DNA of 64,000 bases from NCBI GenBank assembly GCA_963971285.1, contig OZ020250.1, positions 20,364,783 through 20,428,782 of the forward strand, read 5' to 3'. This stretch comes from Astropecten irregularis. Taxonomy: Eukaryota > Echinodermata > Asteroidea > Paxillosida > Astropectinidae. Position 1 is the stretch's first letter. Every line of letters begins with the position of its first letter. The notes below the pieces were generated by a model. That model searched no databases and had not been told where the DNA came from. It saw nothing but the letters and a program-made list of their open reading frames with translations. Made by a program: the position numbers and the translations under genes. Of the stretch, positions 37,020 to 49,338 are shown piece after piece.

Positions 37020-38250
37020 TTTAAATGATCACCATCACTATTCTGCTTGCGAAATTCCCAGACTGAATCACGACTTTAAACCATTTCCATTAATATACAG
37101 AGCATATACACTTTTAGCAGGCACGTATGGGTATTTTTTCCCCCTTCTCATTTGGTGTCGTTCGCTTATCTTCCCGGAAAGGCTTTTTAAGGTTTGCAAT
37201 GGATGAAAAAATGGCGAAAATTAAAATCAACAATCTCGGCGGGAACTAGTATCTCGGTAGACTGGCAACGCTAATGGCCGTAGCGTATTAGGCCTATACT
37301 CTTTGATTCCGTCATAAACTCAATCTAATCCTTTTTGGCGGGAAAGAAGAACTTGGAAACCAAATGACTGCAATATTTGGAGTTGAAATATTGGCGGGCT
37401 CCTAAACCAGCTTTATCACGGCGAGGCTGACGCAAGTTCAACACGTTATGGTTATTACAATGCCACAAACCTTACCAGGGTAAATTTACATCGCTATAGG
37501 TCTCCGGGCGTTTCGGGGAAGGCGCGGAATTTGCTTGATGTTTACGTTGGCGTGATTATGATTCGTGGTATGAGGGGATTTAGGAGGTTGTTTTGGAGCT
37601 AGGAAAATTGGAGGACACATTTTGGCAGAAGATGTAGGAGAATTTGGGGATTCATGTGAGATAGAGATTGTAAAATTCTTTCATGAAAACACGTCAGAAT
37701 ACTGAACAATTTTGATGTCGGATGTTTAGACAATAGACTACAATTATTTCTGACACGGCTGAAAACATTTATTGGAGCTTTTTTTCGACGTGATAACCTG
37801 CAAGGAGGAAGTGTCAGTTTGTAAAAAATGTTTCATCTCGAGAGGGTGAAATAGCGTCGATTCGGCCGAAGCACCTGTAGATTGATTGATTGATTTGTAA
37901 GTTTCCATATTTACTGCCGGTCCAGAGTAGTTTTCCTCCCCCGTGATAATTACTCTGTCTCGGTGATGGGCTACCGATGGGGAAATGGACAAAATGCTAA
38001 CAATTCTGTGTCATTTGGGCGTGACTCGCAGTCCGTGTTTGATGACTTGACACACGAACCCCCATGAGCTGCGGCCAAGTGATCTCATATATGCGCTACT
38101 GGAAACTGTGTTCTCATTAATATATTGCACTGAACATGGCTTTGCATCGCAACATTGTAAGTACTTAAAGAAACGCCACGCTAAATACTGGCCATCAGAA
38201 GCAGGTGGCTTTTAAGCCATTAATGGATAAATATAATTATTTTGATCTGT
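37020..38250. other. No supported feature
   Basis: Unassigned. Confidence 0.45.
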
Positions 38251-38420
38251 ACAAGTAATGAACTGCTGCAAAATGCTCACCAGCCAAAAAATGACCTGAA
38301 ATTTATATTTAAAAAAATGCTTGGCCTGACGCGTTTCTATCCTAGCAGGATCTTTCTCAAATGCTTTAAGAAAGATCCTGCTAGGATGGCAACGCGTCAG
38401 GCAATCATAACTCCAAGCAA
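38251..38420 (+). mobile_element. F6 MITE, copy 3, complete
   Basis: ACAAGTAATGAACTGCTGCA, then arms GCCTGACGCGTTTCTATCC TAGCAGGATC and GATCCTGCTAGGATGGCAACGCGTCAGGC, ending ACTCCAAGCA. Best-preserved hairpin of the family. Confidence 0.82.
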
Positions 38421-38456
38421 ATATGATTTGAATTATTATATTACTAAGTAAGACTT

Positions 38457-38695
38457 AAAGCTATGCATGGTGGATGTACTAAAATGAAGGTAAGTTTGCG
38501 GTGACACCATGTAATCTCTTCTGCGAGAGTGTGTGGTTCTGAGAAGAACCGTAGGTATTAACTCGACGTTCCGAACAGTGTGCTCTGTTCGTCCTCAGGA
38601 GAATGACTGATGACTAATACCTACGGTTCTTCTCAGAACCACACACTCTAACAGAAGAGATTACATGGTGTCACCGCAAACTTACCTTCATTTTA
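38457..38695. mobile_element. F4 palindromic MITE, copy 2, near-perfect arms
   Basis: Arms 38481-38560 and 38615-38695 are about 80 bp and nearly exact reverse complements (e.g. TTCTGAGAAGAACCGTAGG and CCTACGGTTCTTCTCAGAA). The 54-bp centre holds GTGCTCTGTTCGTCCTC. Confidence 0.85.
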
Positions 38696-39432
38696 TTATA
38701 TTACTGTTATATAAAACAGTATATAGTAATCTTTATGATTTCTAAAATCAAATATCAATGCTTGACGATGCCGAGTAGGTACAAATCTCTAAGGAATTTT
38801 GATTTGTACATGTATTATTATTATTCCTACAGAGAACGAACTACATTTATTGATATAAGCATACCGCTGTGCAATTCGCTAGACAATGTACAGGCCGATG
38901 CAGTCGTGGGATGTAATTGGACGGTAGGTATCGTCTGCATTAAATGGATGGCTTCTTATCGACATGCAATCGCTATGACAAATTGAGCTTGAAAGTTGCA
39001 CTTAAGATGGTTTCCCATCCCGGTGATCAATGTTATAATTATATTATTACATCCGTGTATTGTGGTATAAACCGCCGATGTGAAAAAAGGGGGAAAGGAA
39101 TTGTTCAGGGACAATTTAAATTGGGATGAAAGCGTATGCCTTCGGGCGGTTTAATTTATCTCCCTTTGCAAATTATTCTGCCTGAGCGAAGGGGTCTTTG
39201 GTGCAAAATGCGCGCCAAAAGTAAACGTCTGATTCAAGCCTGGTTGTGGGCTATTTACTTGACTGCTCAATGCTGTATACGTCGCAATTTCAAGAATAGG
39301 AGGGCATATAATGATGCCGTACAAAATGGTGCAAGTTCTGCGCATGTGTTGTTTTATGTTGGACTCGAGTCCACATGAGTACAGTCCATTCACACTGTCC
39401 GAAATCTGGACAATGCCGGTTTGTCCATAATG

Positions 39433-39890
39433 TACGGAGCTCCACGAGTGCCATTCCACTTATCCAGATAACCACATAAGTCATCTCGCCAAGTCGATTT
39501 TTGGAGTGGTAAAAGTTGTCTTGTCTTAATACTTTTCTCAACAAGATGACTTTTTAGGGAAAACGAAAAGTCGACTTATCCTGATAATTTATCTGGTCAA
39601 GTCAACAAAGTGCATCTTAAAAGTCGTCTTATCGTCTGAAAAATAACCTAAGTTTTATTGTGCCGACTTTACAAGGTATCAGGACAAGTTGACTTCCTTC
39701 TTTGAGTAGGCCTAGGTCGTCTTGGCGAGAAAATCTTTCATGATATGTCGACTTCGTAGTTTTCACTAAGTCATCTTGTACGATGATAACATATCTCGAC
39801 AAGTCGACTTTTAGGGCTTAATAAGTCGACTTGGTGAGATAAATGATGTGGTTATCTGGATAAGTGGAATGGCACTCGTGGAGCTCCGTA
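39433..39890. mobile_element. TA-flanked MITE with 44-bp inverted repeats and AAGTCGACTT array
   Basis: Both ends read TA then CGGAGCTCCACGAGTGCC (inverted on the right) and stay matched for about 44 bp to ATAACCACAT. The interior has at least three exact AAGTCGACTT palindromes and about seven variants. TA flanks suggest Tc1/mariner-type targeting. Confidence 0.85.
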
Positions 39891-40328
39891 GAAGGCAATG
39901 TCTTGGTACAAGCCATAGCGAAGCTATACCTTTAACATGCTTGTCTTCTTATCCGTAGGCAATATATCCCGAATTACAATCCGTTGTTTTCCCTTTTGGT
40001 GTATATCTCTTCCCCATCTATAATTTGGTTGGAGGGAACGCTCCAGAAATAAGAAGAAGGAGAGGGAAAAGGAAAAGATTGGGATGGGAAACGCCAGGGG
40101 TCGTTTTGATTTCCAGGATTCTTATCCCGATGAGTGCATAATTACACGGTCTGAGCCTGATGCACGCCTTTACACATGTTGCATGGACGTATTTAATATC
40201 TAGAAGCTCTTGCTTGTCAAACCATGCAGGAGGCTTCGGGATTTGTACAAACAAAGCGGTTGGGGCGGTCGAAGGCTGGGGGTAAGGAGAATTAGAACGA
40301 TTCTGGCTGTGAGACATATCGACCATCA

Positions 40329-40690
40329 TTAAAGGTATATACAATTGGTAACATACCCAAACAGAAATGTTCACAGATTTACGTATAACTTTCAGGGTAT
40401 GAAGATGGTGCTGGTAGATACATACTGTTAAAATAATTCCACCTGAAATGGTGTATTTATCCAGAAATAAGTCAAACAAAGACCGAAAACAGTTTTGATT
40501 TCAGGGTAAGATCAAAACCATTCTTGTTGTTTGATAAGAAAAATTGAGTCTGTTTCTCGCTATTTTCTCGTGACTCAGATGTCCGATTGAGCTCAAATGT
40601 TCACAGGTGTGTTGTTTTATGTACTTGTTGGATTAGACAAAGTGTGAGTGCTGTTCTGTGACCTTTACCAATCATGTATTATACCATTAA
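40329..40690 (+). mobile_element. M1 MITE, type B
   Basis: TTAAAGGTATATACAATTGG to CCAATCATGTATTATACC, then ATTAA. A 153-codon antisense frame over this copy is chance openness. Confidence 0.86.
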
Positions 40691-40770
40691 TTGTGACTAA
40701 CTGAAGCGATCTGAAACTGTTCTATACTGTTTTAAGCATTATTGAAAGTGCTCAAATTCAATTGTCAAAT

Positions 40771-40954
40771 GAGATCAAAACCATTATTCATCTTTTATAA
40801 GAAAAATTGAGTCGAGTTTTCGCTATTTTCTCGTGACTCAGATTGAGCTCACATTTTCACAGTTGTATCACTTCGTGTACATATTGTTGGATCAGACAAA
40901 GTGTGTGTGCTGTTCTGTGACATTTACCAATCATGTATTAGACATGTACCTTTA
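40771..40954 (+). mobile_element. M1 fragment, type B right half
   Basis: Begins at the central GAGATCAAAACC and ends CCAATCATGTATTAGACATG. Only 80 bp after the previous copy; the left half is absent. Confidence 0.78.
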
Positions 40955-41820
40955 TGTTCTGTCTAAGCTTGATGATGCAAATGATCAATGGACAATCTGC
41001 TAAGATTTCTAAGTTTTACGAGAGCTCAGATGAGCTATTACAGGGAAAGGTACATCACTGGATGGGTAAAACCAATCAATTACACACCTGTTAATGTTTA
41101 GGTTAATATTCTCAGAGAAGGCAGATATAGGCCACTAACACTAAAATCTATGCATTGTATTGGATACTTAAGACCTTGCAGGTGTCAAATTGGTTTGATA
41201 TGCATATTTTCCAGGAAGATGTCTTGAAAATCAAAGTTCAGCATGAAAAGGTTAATGATGTAAAATGCGGCATGAACTACATAGGGCTATGCTCCAAATC
41301 ACCAACCAGTGGTAGTCGAGAAGACAACACTTAGACACTCTGATGAACTGAAACTGGGTTGACAATATAACAACTCTGCATGAAATATTGACGAGCTAGT
41401 CAATTGAGATTGAAACAGCGCATCGGGGTGTTATGGAAACATTTACCAGCCTTTTGCTGGATGGGAGACATCCCTGTCTTGATTCACTGTTAGCGGCCTG
41501 GGTCATTTGGTATGAGGGAGTTGGAAGATTGAGCACTCGCTGCGCTGAAAGTCCCTGTCATCGCTCAGGTATACAATCCTACCCTCAATAGCCCGTGTCT
41601 TGTTGGTTTAATTTACATCCAGTTCTCAAAAACTCCTCACCTAAATCGCGGTCCTAGTTTCTCAGGAAGGGTATATTATCATCAATCAATCTTCGCTTGA
41701 CTGACCGCCGTCTCCCTATACAACAACCTACCCTTATTCTTCATATTAGCTGAGATGTCGTCAACTTGTTAAGCATTTTCCCTATCATCAACCGTGAATT
41801 GAGCAGCCTGATTTACTTAC
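40955..41820. other. No supported feature
   Basis: Unassigned; all frames are closed by stops at short spacing. Confidence 0.45.
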
Positions 41821-41992
41821 GACAAGGTGGGATGTCTCACAACGTGTTGCGATTGTTTTGTCATTTCCTGATACGGATAATAGCCAGTGGGGTGTGATTC
41901 CTGTGTCACCTTTTTCACTTTATACTCGTTCTGTAATACAAGCTCCTTCCTATAGACTGTATAATTGAATTCACAGATGAACGACAACCGAG
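41821..41992 (-). CDS. Candidate exon, unrecognised gene C (1)
   Basis: Donor TTGTC/GTAAGT is strong. Two acceptors are possible: CTCTCAG at 41993 or ATACAG at 41957. The frame shared by both includes YRKELVLQNEYKVKK and YYPYQEMTKQSQHVVRHP. Unrecognised; polar, probably soluble or extracellular. Confidence 0.33.
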
Positions 41993-42132
41993 CTGAGAGT
42001 ACAATTCGTAACACAGTTATGGAGATTGGAGAGTTGGCAATCTTTTCCTTTCCCCTTTTCACAAACCATCCTCCCTGCTCTGATGGATGTAACAGCGTCT
42101 GGCTATACCATGAACAGATTTCCCAAGCTGTA

Positions 42133-42537
42133 TTAAAGGTATAATACAGGATTGGTAACATACAGTATGTTAGGCCTACATTTCTGTTTGGGAATGTTGC
42201 ATACCCAAACAGAAATGTTCACAGATATAACTTTCAGGTTATGAAGATGGTGCTGGTAGAAACACACCGTTAACATATTTCCGTCTGAAATGGTGTATTT
42301 ATCCAAAAATTAGTAAGAACTCAGACCGAAAACAGTTTTGATTTCGGGGTGAGATCAAAACCATTCTTCACGTTTTATAAGAAAGATTGATTTAGGTTTT
42401 TGCTAATTTCTCGTGACTCAGATGTCCGATTGAGCTCAAATTTTCACAGAGTATTTTTTATGTACAATTTGTGTACATGCTGGATTAGACAAAAGTGTGA
42501 GTCTGTGACCTTTACCAATCATGTATTATACCTTTAA
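42133..42537 (+). mobile_element. M1 MITE, type B, with short inverted insertion
   Basis: After GGATTGGTAACATAC there is about 45 bp containing an inverted copy of the adjacent segment (ACATTTCTGTTTGGGAATGT), then the normal order resumes. Right end ATGTATTATACCTTTAA. Confidence 0.84.
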
Positions 42538-42880
42538 GGTCTAGACTGGTCTCATCGTCGCGTCCTAAATTGAGTAGGAAGAAGTACAAGCCAGAATTGC
42601 CATTTAGGCTAGCTGATCAAAAGGCCCTCCGGGAAGACTCTGTGTACAATTCATTCCATCAAAGAAAAGTGAGATGCACTCTGTTACACTGGTCAAACTT
42701 GTACTTTATAACACTTGTCTACAAATTTGATCATTCATTTAAGCCGATGCATCGTAACCTTTTCTTCCAGGCAGGAGCTATCAACATTTTTTAGGGATAA
42801 ACTCAAAATCGTCAGTGTTAGCTGTTTGAGGCCGGAGTGGTGACGATGATACCCAACTCATCCTGACGCGCACGGCATGC

Positions 42881-43250
42881 TTACAGATAGTATCATACTT
42901 TGGTAAGAAACCAAAACAGAAATGTTCACAGATTTACGTATAACTTACAGGGTATGAAGATGGTGGTGGTAGAAACATCATACCGTTAAAATATTTCCGC
43001 CTGAAATGGTGTATTTATCCAGAAATTAGTAAAATAATAAAAATCTTTTTTTGATCTTTTAAAAGATCAACAATAACAGAAAAAAGACTTAAGAAATATA
43101 CTGTGGCCCTTTTCACTATTTTCTCAAAAAGTGGGCACTTTATATGGGACTGAAATTGTCACAGATGACTGTAATTGTATCTTCCTTGATATTTTTGCCC
43201 CATGAATCTGTATTTCTTTGACAAAAACAAAAGTATGATATTACCTTTAA
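42881..43250 (+). mobile_element. M1 MITE, type A
   Basis: Left tip altered (TTACAGATAGTATCATACTT); right AAAGTATGATATTACC then TTTAA. Confidence 0.85.
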
Positions 43251-44360
43251 TATAGGCCTAATGATGTATGTTAGCTCAGTTTCGTGACAGACCTGTACAC
43301 CTAACGGCAACTGTTTTCCAATTCGGTTTCACGTTAGTGACAAATTGTGCGACCAAGGCCAAATACCCTCAGAGTTTGCACAACTGGCGTTTTGTCACGT
43401 TTATACGTACACACACAATGCAAATATAGGCCAAATAAATAATTACTGTTCTCGCTCGTTACGATGGCAATGGCAATAATAATGATTTGTATTTCAACAA
43501 GAGCACGTATCAAAATGTCTGAATATTGAAAAGAAATTTTTAATTGAAACGCGATCTTTTTCAAAGCGTGAAAAAAAGAGCTGTATGATATAGTTCATCT
43601 TTAAGGGAAATTTGCCAATCTACTATCCATTATCTTTATCGATTATCGATTATCGACATTTAAAAAATCGTCATGTTCAAAGATAAATGGACGATTCAAC
43701 CAGCGTCAATGACCCCAACGACTGTGATAACCGAGTCACAATATTATCATACTCAAGAAGTTTGTAAAGTTCAACCAAGGAAAGACACATTTTCCTACGG
43801 GTAAATGTTTATACGACACCCCAGGCAACCTTTCAGGCTGTCGATATGTACTTTACAGTACCGTCTCACGAGACTATACCGGGGAATTTGGACATGTTTC
43901 TTGGGAGAAGGCTTGTAAGAAACAAGTCAAGAATGCCTTAGTACGAGACTGGACAGTCAAGGGAGCCTAATCGACCAGGCTACAGGACGCTTTCACGACC
44001 AGGTGTTACACCTCCCTTGGCGTAATTGGTGTATAACACAAACGGCTAAAATGCCACTACCTAGATAGAACTTGATGTGTGAATCTACAGGGGGGATGAA
44101 AATATTGATTCATTTATTTGCTAGAAGCTAAAGCTTTTATATTTTACGCTTACCGTCTTTATAAGTGAACTCACCATAGAATCCTTTGGCTTTGCTTGTT
44201 TACTTCCAGTCGTCAGTCACTGACTATTTTCTACATCTGTAAGCGATCAAAGTGGTAAATGAAAGAAACAAATTAGTTGACATTTAAAGGGACAGTATAT
44301 AGTTATATTCGCACTTTTTTCAATAATTCACTGGAAATGCTTGTTTTAGAGGCTTTTCTA
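43251..44360. other. No supported feature
   Basis: Only a short ATCGATTATCG repeat near 43640. Confidence 0.45.
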
Positions 44361-44731
44361 TTAAAGGTACAGTATACAGGATTGGTAACATACACAAACA
44401 GAAATGTTCACAGATTTACGTATAACTTTCAGCCGGATATGAAGATAGTGCTGGTAGAAACATACGGTTAAAATGTTTCCCCCTGAAACGGTGTACTTAT
44501 CTCGAAATTAGTCAAACAAAGACCGAATACAGTTTTGATCTCGGGGTAAGATCAATAACCATTCTTATGTTTTATAAGAACAATTTAGTCGGGGTTTTCG
44601 CTGTTTTCTCGGGACTCAGATGTCCGATTGAGCTCAAAGTTTCACAGGTGTGTTATTTTATGTACATGTTGGATCAGACAAAGTGTGAGTTCTGTTCTGT
44701 CACCTTTACCAACGTTGTACACGCCATTTAA
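44361..44731 (+). mobile_element. M1 MITE, type B
   Basis: TTAAAGGTACAGTATACAGG at left; the right tip is diverged (CCAACGTTGTACACGCC). Confidence 0.84.
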
Positions 44732-45154
44732 AGAATATTTAATTCCTTTGAGGTTTTGATAAAGCAAGTAAATTATTTCTTAACGTACTGCAATATGTAT
44801 ATGTCCTTATTACCTTAAAGAAGAAGATGATGTATTGCTATGGTACTAAAAACTGACATTCTAAGTAAATGAAACGATGTATAAATATCTACATAGGATG
44901 TAGAAAAGAATATAGTTCTACATTGACATAGTGCCCGCGGTCAAACACCTGCTTATACACCATCCATCATTTAATTTCATTATACATACACATAGAGAAA
45001 ATTTCAATTGAGATATGATCACACCATTTCCCGCAATGATAATTCAGAGATAACGTATAGTTTGAATGGACAATGTATCAGAGTGTTGTGACATACAGCG
45101 CTCTTCATGCAGTAAATAGGGTGATTCACAATGATATACACTTCACACTGTTCT

Positions 45155-45350
45155 GGGGCCAATTTCATAAAACTGTTAAGGACAAATTTGCTTAGCACAA
45201 AAATATCTCGCCCAATAAAACAAACCACCATTGAAAATTCCATTTGATATTCAACACGTGGAAATTTGGCTGTTAACCCTGTTTTTATTAAGACAGAAAT
45301 GTCATGCTTAGCAAATTTTTGTGCTTAACAGTTTTATGAAATTGGCCCCT
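45155..45350 (-). mobile_element. F5 MITE, copy 3
   Basis: Starts GGGGCCAATTTCATAAAACT, ends TTTTATGAAATTGGCCCC. Inverted relative to the neighbouring copy at 45369, 18 bp away. Confidence 0.85.
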
Positions 45351-45368
45351 ATCACTTGCACATGCTCA

Positions 45369-45588
45369 GGGGCCAATTTCATAAAACTGTTAAGCACAAA
45401 AATTTGCTAAGCATGACATTTCTGTCTTAATAAAAACAGGGTTAACAACCAAATTTCCACGTGTTGTGTATCACTTATTATTGGTCTTTGGATGTTGTTC
45501 GCTGACCACGAATGGAATTTTCAGTGGTGGTTTGTTTTATTGTGCTCAGCAAATTTTTGTGCTGAACAGTTTTATGAAATTGGCCCCT
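45369..45588 (+). mobile_element. F5 MITE, copy 4
   Basis: Starts GGGGCCAATTTCATAAAACT, ends TTATGAAATTGGCCCCTGA; inner TTAATAAAAACAGGGTTAAC matches the copy at 45155 in reverse. Confidence 0.85.
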
Positions 45589-45692
45589 GATGTCCATGTG
45601 CAGCCACATGAAGGGTGTAAAAGTCTCAAATTGTTGATACTCTGTCATTAGATTTTTGAACAATTTGTACAAATCGGTATCAAATAAAGATT

Positions 45693-45891
45693 TTTTCACA
45701 CGGAGCTATAAAAATCGCAAGGCTTGGGAGTTTTTCTCATGCTTGAGAAATTTCTCAAGGATTCACTGGGGACGTCGGTCACTCTCAATCATTGGTGTTC
45801 TTTCACACGATGACACTTTTGTAAGATTTTTCAAGCATGAGAAAAACTCGCAAGCATTGCGAGGTTTTTTTTTTCATCGTGTGAAAAGGCC
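45693..45891 (+). mobile_element. F3 MITE, copy 2
   Basis: Ends TTTTCACACGGAG and ATCGTGTGAAAAGG are inverted; inner arms (CTCATGCTTGAGAAA, TTTCAAGCATGAGAA) are also inverted. Confidence 0.7.
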
Positions 45892-47834
45892 TTTTACTTA
45901 GCAAATTCGCTACATTCGCTTTTTACTTCCAGTATGGTCTTCTGTAACACGTTTTGCATGCTGAACAATGTTTTGAAAAAGAAACCAAAATAATGTGACC
46001 CAATGCAGCATAATGAGGAATGTTCCCCAGGTTTGAATTTTTGAGATATGTGCAGTATTAGAAGGAGCAATCCATGGGCTTTCCAATGATACCAAAATTA
46101 TTTTCATATCTTATTCCATTCCAAAATTATGACACGATAAAGAGAACTGCTTACATTATTTTATTATTGCTTTTCAATAACTTGTTATTTAGGATTGAGA
46201 CATTATACATTAGTTCCTTGTATTACCGCAGCCTGCATGCGACACGTCTGTTTTAATATGGTGTAGTCTGTGAGAAATGTACAGTGCATTGTCCGGGCAA
46301 CTTCTACCACATTAGCACAGACAAGAAGATATAAAGAGGGCTTCTTGATCTTCACTATAGCAGAGAAGCATAGCAGATGTCAAAGACCTGAGCAGTAGGT
46401 TAATTAACCATTAGTCTTTACTGTCCAATCCGTTCAGTGTACTTCTCAACATGATGTCAAAACTAGTACAGACTTGTATTTCTGAGCACCGAGCACTTCC
46501 CTTAAGAATGAAATGCGTGTACATCCAATGAAAGAGCCATTATGATTTATCAATGTCAAAAATGTTATACATTTTCGATATTTTTTTTTGCAATGGTATG
46601 TATAGGATGAACACAATCTTAAGAAATATTGTTGCTCCACGTACAGAACTAAATTGATTGAGTATAATATAAAAGATGCAATCTTTGATATAAGTATAGC
46701 TTTGGTCGCGTGTTATAGAAGTGAGGAATACAATTTTGGGACGCAAGAAAACTTGAGGCATTCAACTTAGTGGAGAGATGAATTGGAAGTCATTGTCACG
46801 TACACGTGGCAATTGCACTGCCACTGCATGCACACGGCATACATCATAATACCAATACAAGTAATAAACTGCTGCATGCAAACTGCTCATCACTTGCATG
46901 TTCTTGTCCTCTTGTCATTTAGCCTATAAGATCCTGCTAGGATCGAAACGCGTCGGGCCCCCCTAACTCCAAGCAGATACCGATATATGCTTAAGCACGA
47001 TAGCCTGCTTAGCACAATTGCTTACGACTGTTTCTCATCTGGTGTCATTTTGCTAAGAATAACGATTTTGCATGGGGTTGTTTTTTGGGCAAGTTTACTG
47101 ATGTGTGAAACTGGAGCCAAGGTATACAAGGGGTTAGTAGCATCATTTTGCAAGAAATCCTCTCACAAGTAGGTCATCCCAAGCAGTATACAGTATACTG
47201 CAGGAATCACGGTGCATACAGTATCAGACATATTACTGCGTCTGAGTGATGGAATAAATCTAGCTGGCATAAGGGGATGGATGATATGCTCCTGTAGTAC
47301 AAATATCAGATAGCCATCACTATAGTTGGGCGCACAGGTATTCGTTACTAAAGATAGTTTCCCATAATGTCAAAGAATAATACACTAAAATGAAGCCACA
47401 TAAATGCCAGATCCTGCGAGGCCTCAATTTTCTTCTATCTGTTCCCAAACCAACATCATCTTTTTTTTTCCAACGAACTCTCACTTTTATATACATCCTC
47501 AAACGGTATCCCAACTGGGATTTTTACCAGCACCGCGTTCTGACCGACTTGTCCGGGGTTAACCTAATATCACGGCCCTGCTGGCATCTTCATATACCGA
47601 GGAAACTGAACAGGCTACGGTACTAGGTAAAGGGTCTATCCCCTAAACGATTACGGTATATCGATTCCTTCTTTACACTCTCGTGTCGGCACTGCGCGCA
47701 CTTCAAGTCTTCCTTTTTGTGAAACAACGAGGTGGAAAGACCCTTCGGTGGAAAATTCAGTCAATTATTTTGCTATCACATTTTAAAAGGGTCGGATGTT
47801 AATAGGGCCTATGTTGTATAAGTGGCGACCCCGA
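45892..47834. other. No gene; one F6 copy
   Basis: Apart from F6 at 46856 nothing assignable; open frames here are short and AT-rich. Confidence 0.45.
46856..46975 (+). mobile_element. F6 MITE, copy 4
   Basis: ACAAGTAATAAACTGCTGCA start, AGATCCTGCTAGGATCGAAA and ACGCGTCGGGC near the end, then ACTCCAAGCAG. First arm lost. Confidence 0.72.
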
Positions 47835-48197
47835 TTTCGGTACTATCATACTTTGGTAGGAAACCAAAACAGAAATCTTCATAGATTTACCTATAACATA
47901 CAGGGTACACAGATGGTGATGGTAGAAACATACAGTTAAAATGTTTCTGCCTTAAATGCTGTATTTATCCAGAAAAGAGTAACACCAATGGCCAAAAATA
48001 ATTTTGATCTTTTAAAGATCGGAAAAAAAAAGTGGAAAAGATTTTTAAAAGACTGTGGGAGTTTTTCTCTGTTTTCTCAAAAAGTGGGCACCGTATGGGA
48101 CTAAATTTTTAACAGATGACTGTTACTTTATCCTCCTTGAAATGTTTGCCCTTAAATCAGCATTTCTTTGACAAAAACCAAAGTATATTACCTTTAA
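47835..48197 (+). mobile_element. M1 MITE, type A
   Basis: Left tip TTTCGGTACTATCATACTTT, right CCAAAGTATATTACC then TTTAA. Confidence 0.84.
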
Positions 48198-49018
48198 AAA
48201 CCACAGGGTCTATATGAGTTGTACACAGACTCACCCGCTGACGTATATACATGTACTGGGTAATATAGTTAAAATTAGCGGTTGGAACGTACTTTGAGTA
48301 GCTAGCCTACCTTTAGCTTTCGGGGTGAAAAAAGGAAGAAATTACAAGTAAATAGATCGATGATGAATGGCACTCGCATTGACAATTAAATAAACCTCCA
48401 TTAATATTACATTTCTCCTCCGGCTATAGGGCAAGGATATACAGGGGGAAATTGGCTGTACGTATTATAGGCCCTATACTATCCGGGACTTCAGAACCAA
48501 TACAATTCGTGTGATGAGGCGTCCACAGCAATACATACACCGATATTCGATCACGGTGAGTTAATGAGCGTGCCGACACGATGACCGTGAGCGGTAAAAA
48601 AAAAAATACACCGGCCTCGGCGCTCGTCTTCAAAGAACGCCTGCTAAACTCAAGTTTCATACACCACCGTTATCGGAGGATATTTTATTCCTTTATATCT
48701 CTTCATATATAATTCGGATATCGTATGTCTGAAAGGTTGATGTACTCAACAAAACCCACGTAGATAGTTGAGATGAGTTTCGCCAAAAGGCTAGCTCTGA
48801 CAATATAATATTTGATCTTGCCAAATAGCTTCATTACATCAATGAAAACAATTTATTAAAGTGTGTAATCGAGAAGCTTGACGAAGAGTTCCTTAGGTGT
48901 AGGAGTAAAAAGGCCAAAAATTGGAAAGCAGAGTTTTCATCATTATACTCTCCATCACGGTGAACTCAGGCCGAAAATGATAAATTAATTAGCTAACTGG
49001 CTTACTGGGATGTGATTT
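48198..49018. other. No supported feature
   Basis: A 78-codon minus frame at 48424-48660 has no supporting signals. Confidence 0.4.
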
Positions 49019-49202
49019 ATTGATTCAGTTTAATTGTCTCAATTCCATGACTAATGATAATTAGTTGAGTGATCTCAGTGTTATTAGTAGCTAAATGACT
49101 CAATAAATTTAAATTTAATTTATTTATTGAGCCATTTAGCTAATAAATAACACAATTGATTGATATATCACTCAATTAATAAACTGAATTATAATTGAAT
49201 CA
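49019..49202. repeat. AT-rich long imperfect palindrome
   Basis: TGATTCAGTTTAATTGTCTC is mirrored by the TAAACTGAATTATAATTGAA end; the centre has TGACTCAATAAATTTAAA and TTTATTTATTGAGCCA. Likely a foldback element; no second copy seen. Confidence 0.55.
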
Positions 49203-49338
49203 AGTTCCTACAATAATGAATATAGTTACTTCATGTCCAGTTTGAACAAACTCTTCATTAGTATCAACTTCCTATTTCCTCTTTACAAAATAGCCTAATT
49301 ATTTCAAACAAAAGGGGAAATAAAAGAAAAGAAAACTG

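Noticed and set aside
40018-40479. 153-codon minus-strand open frame
   Set aside because: It covers an M1 MITE and its flank; the same frame is broken in sister copies, so it is chance openness.
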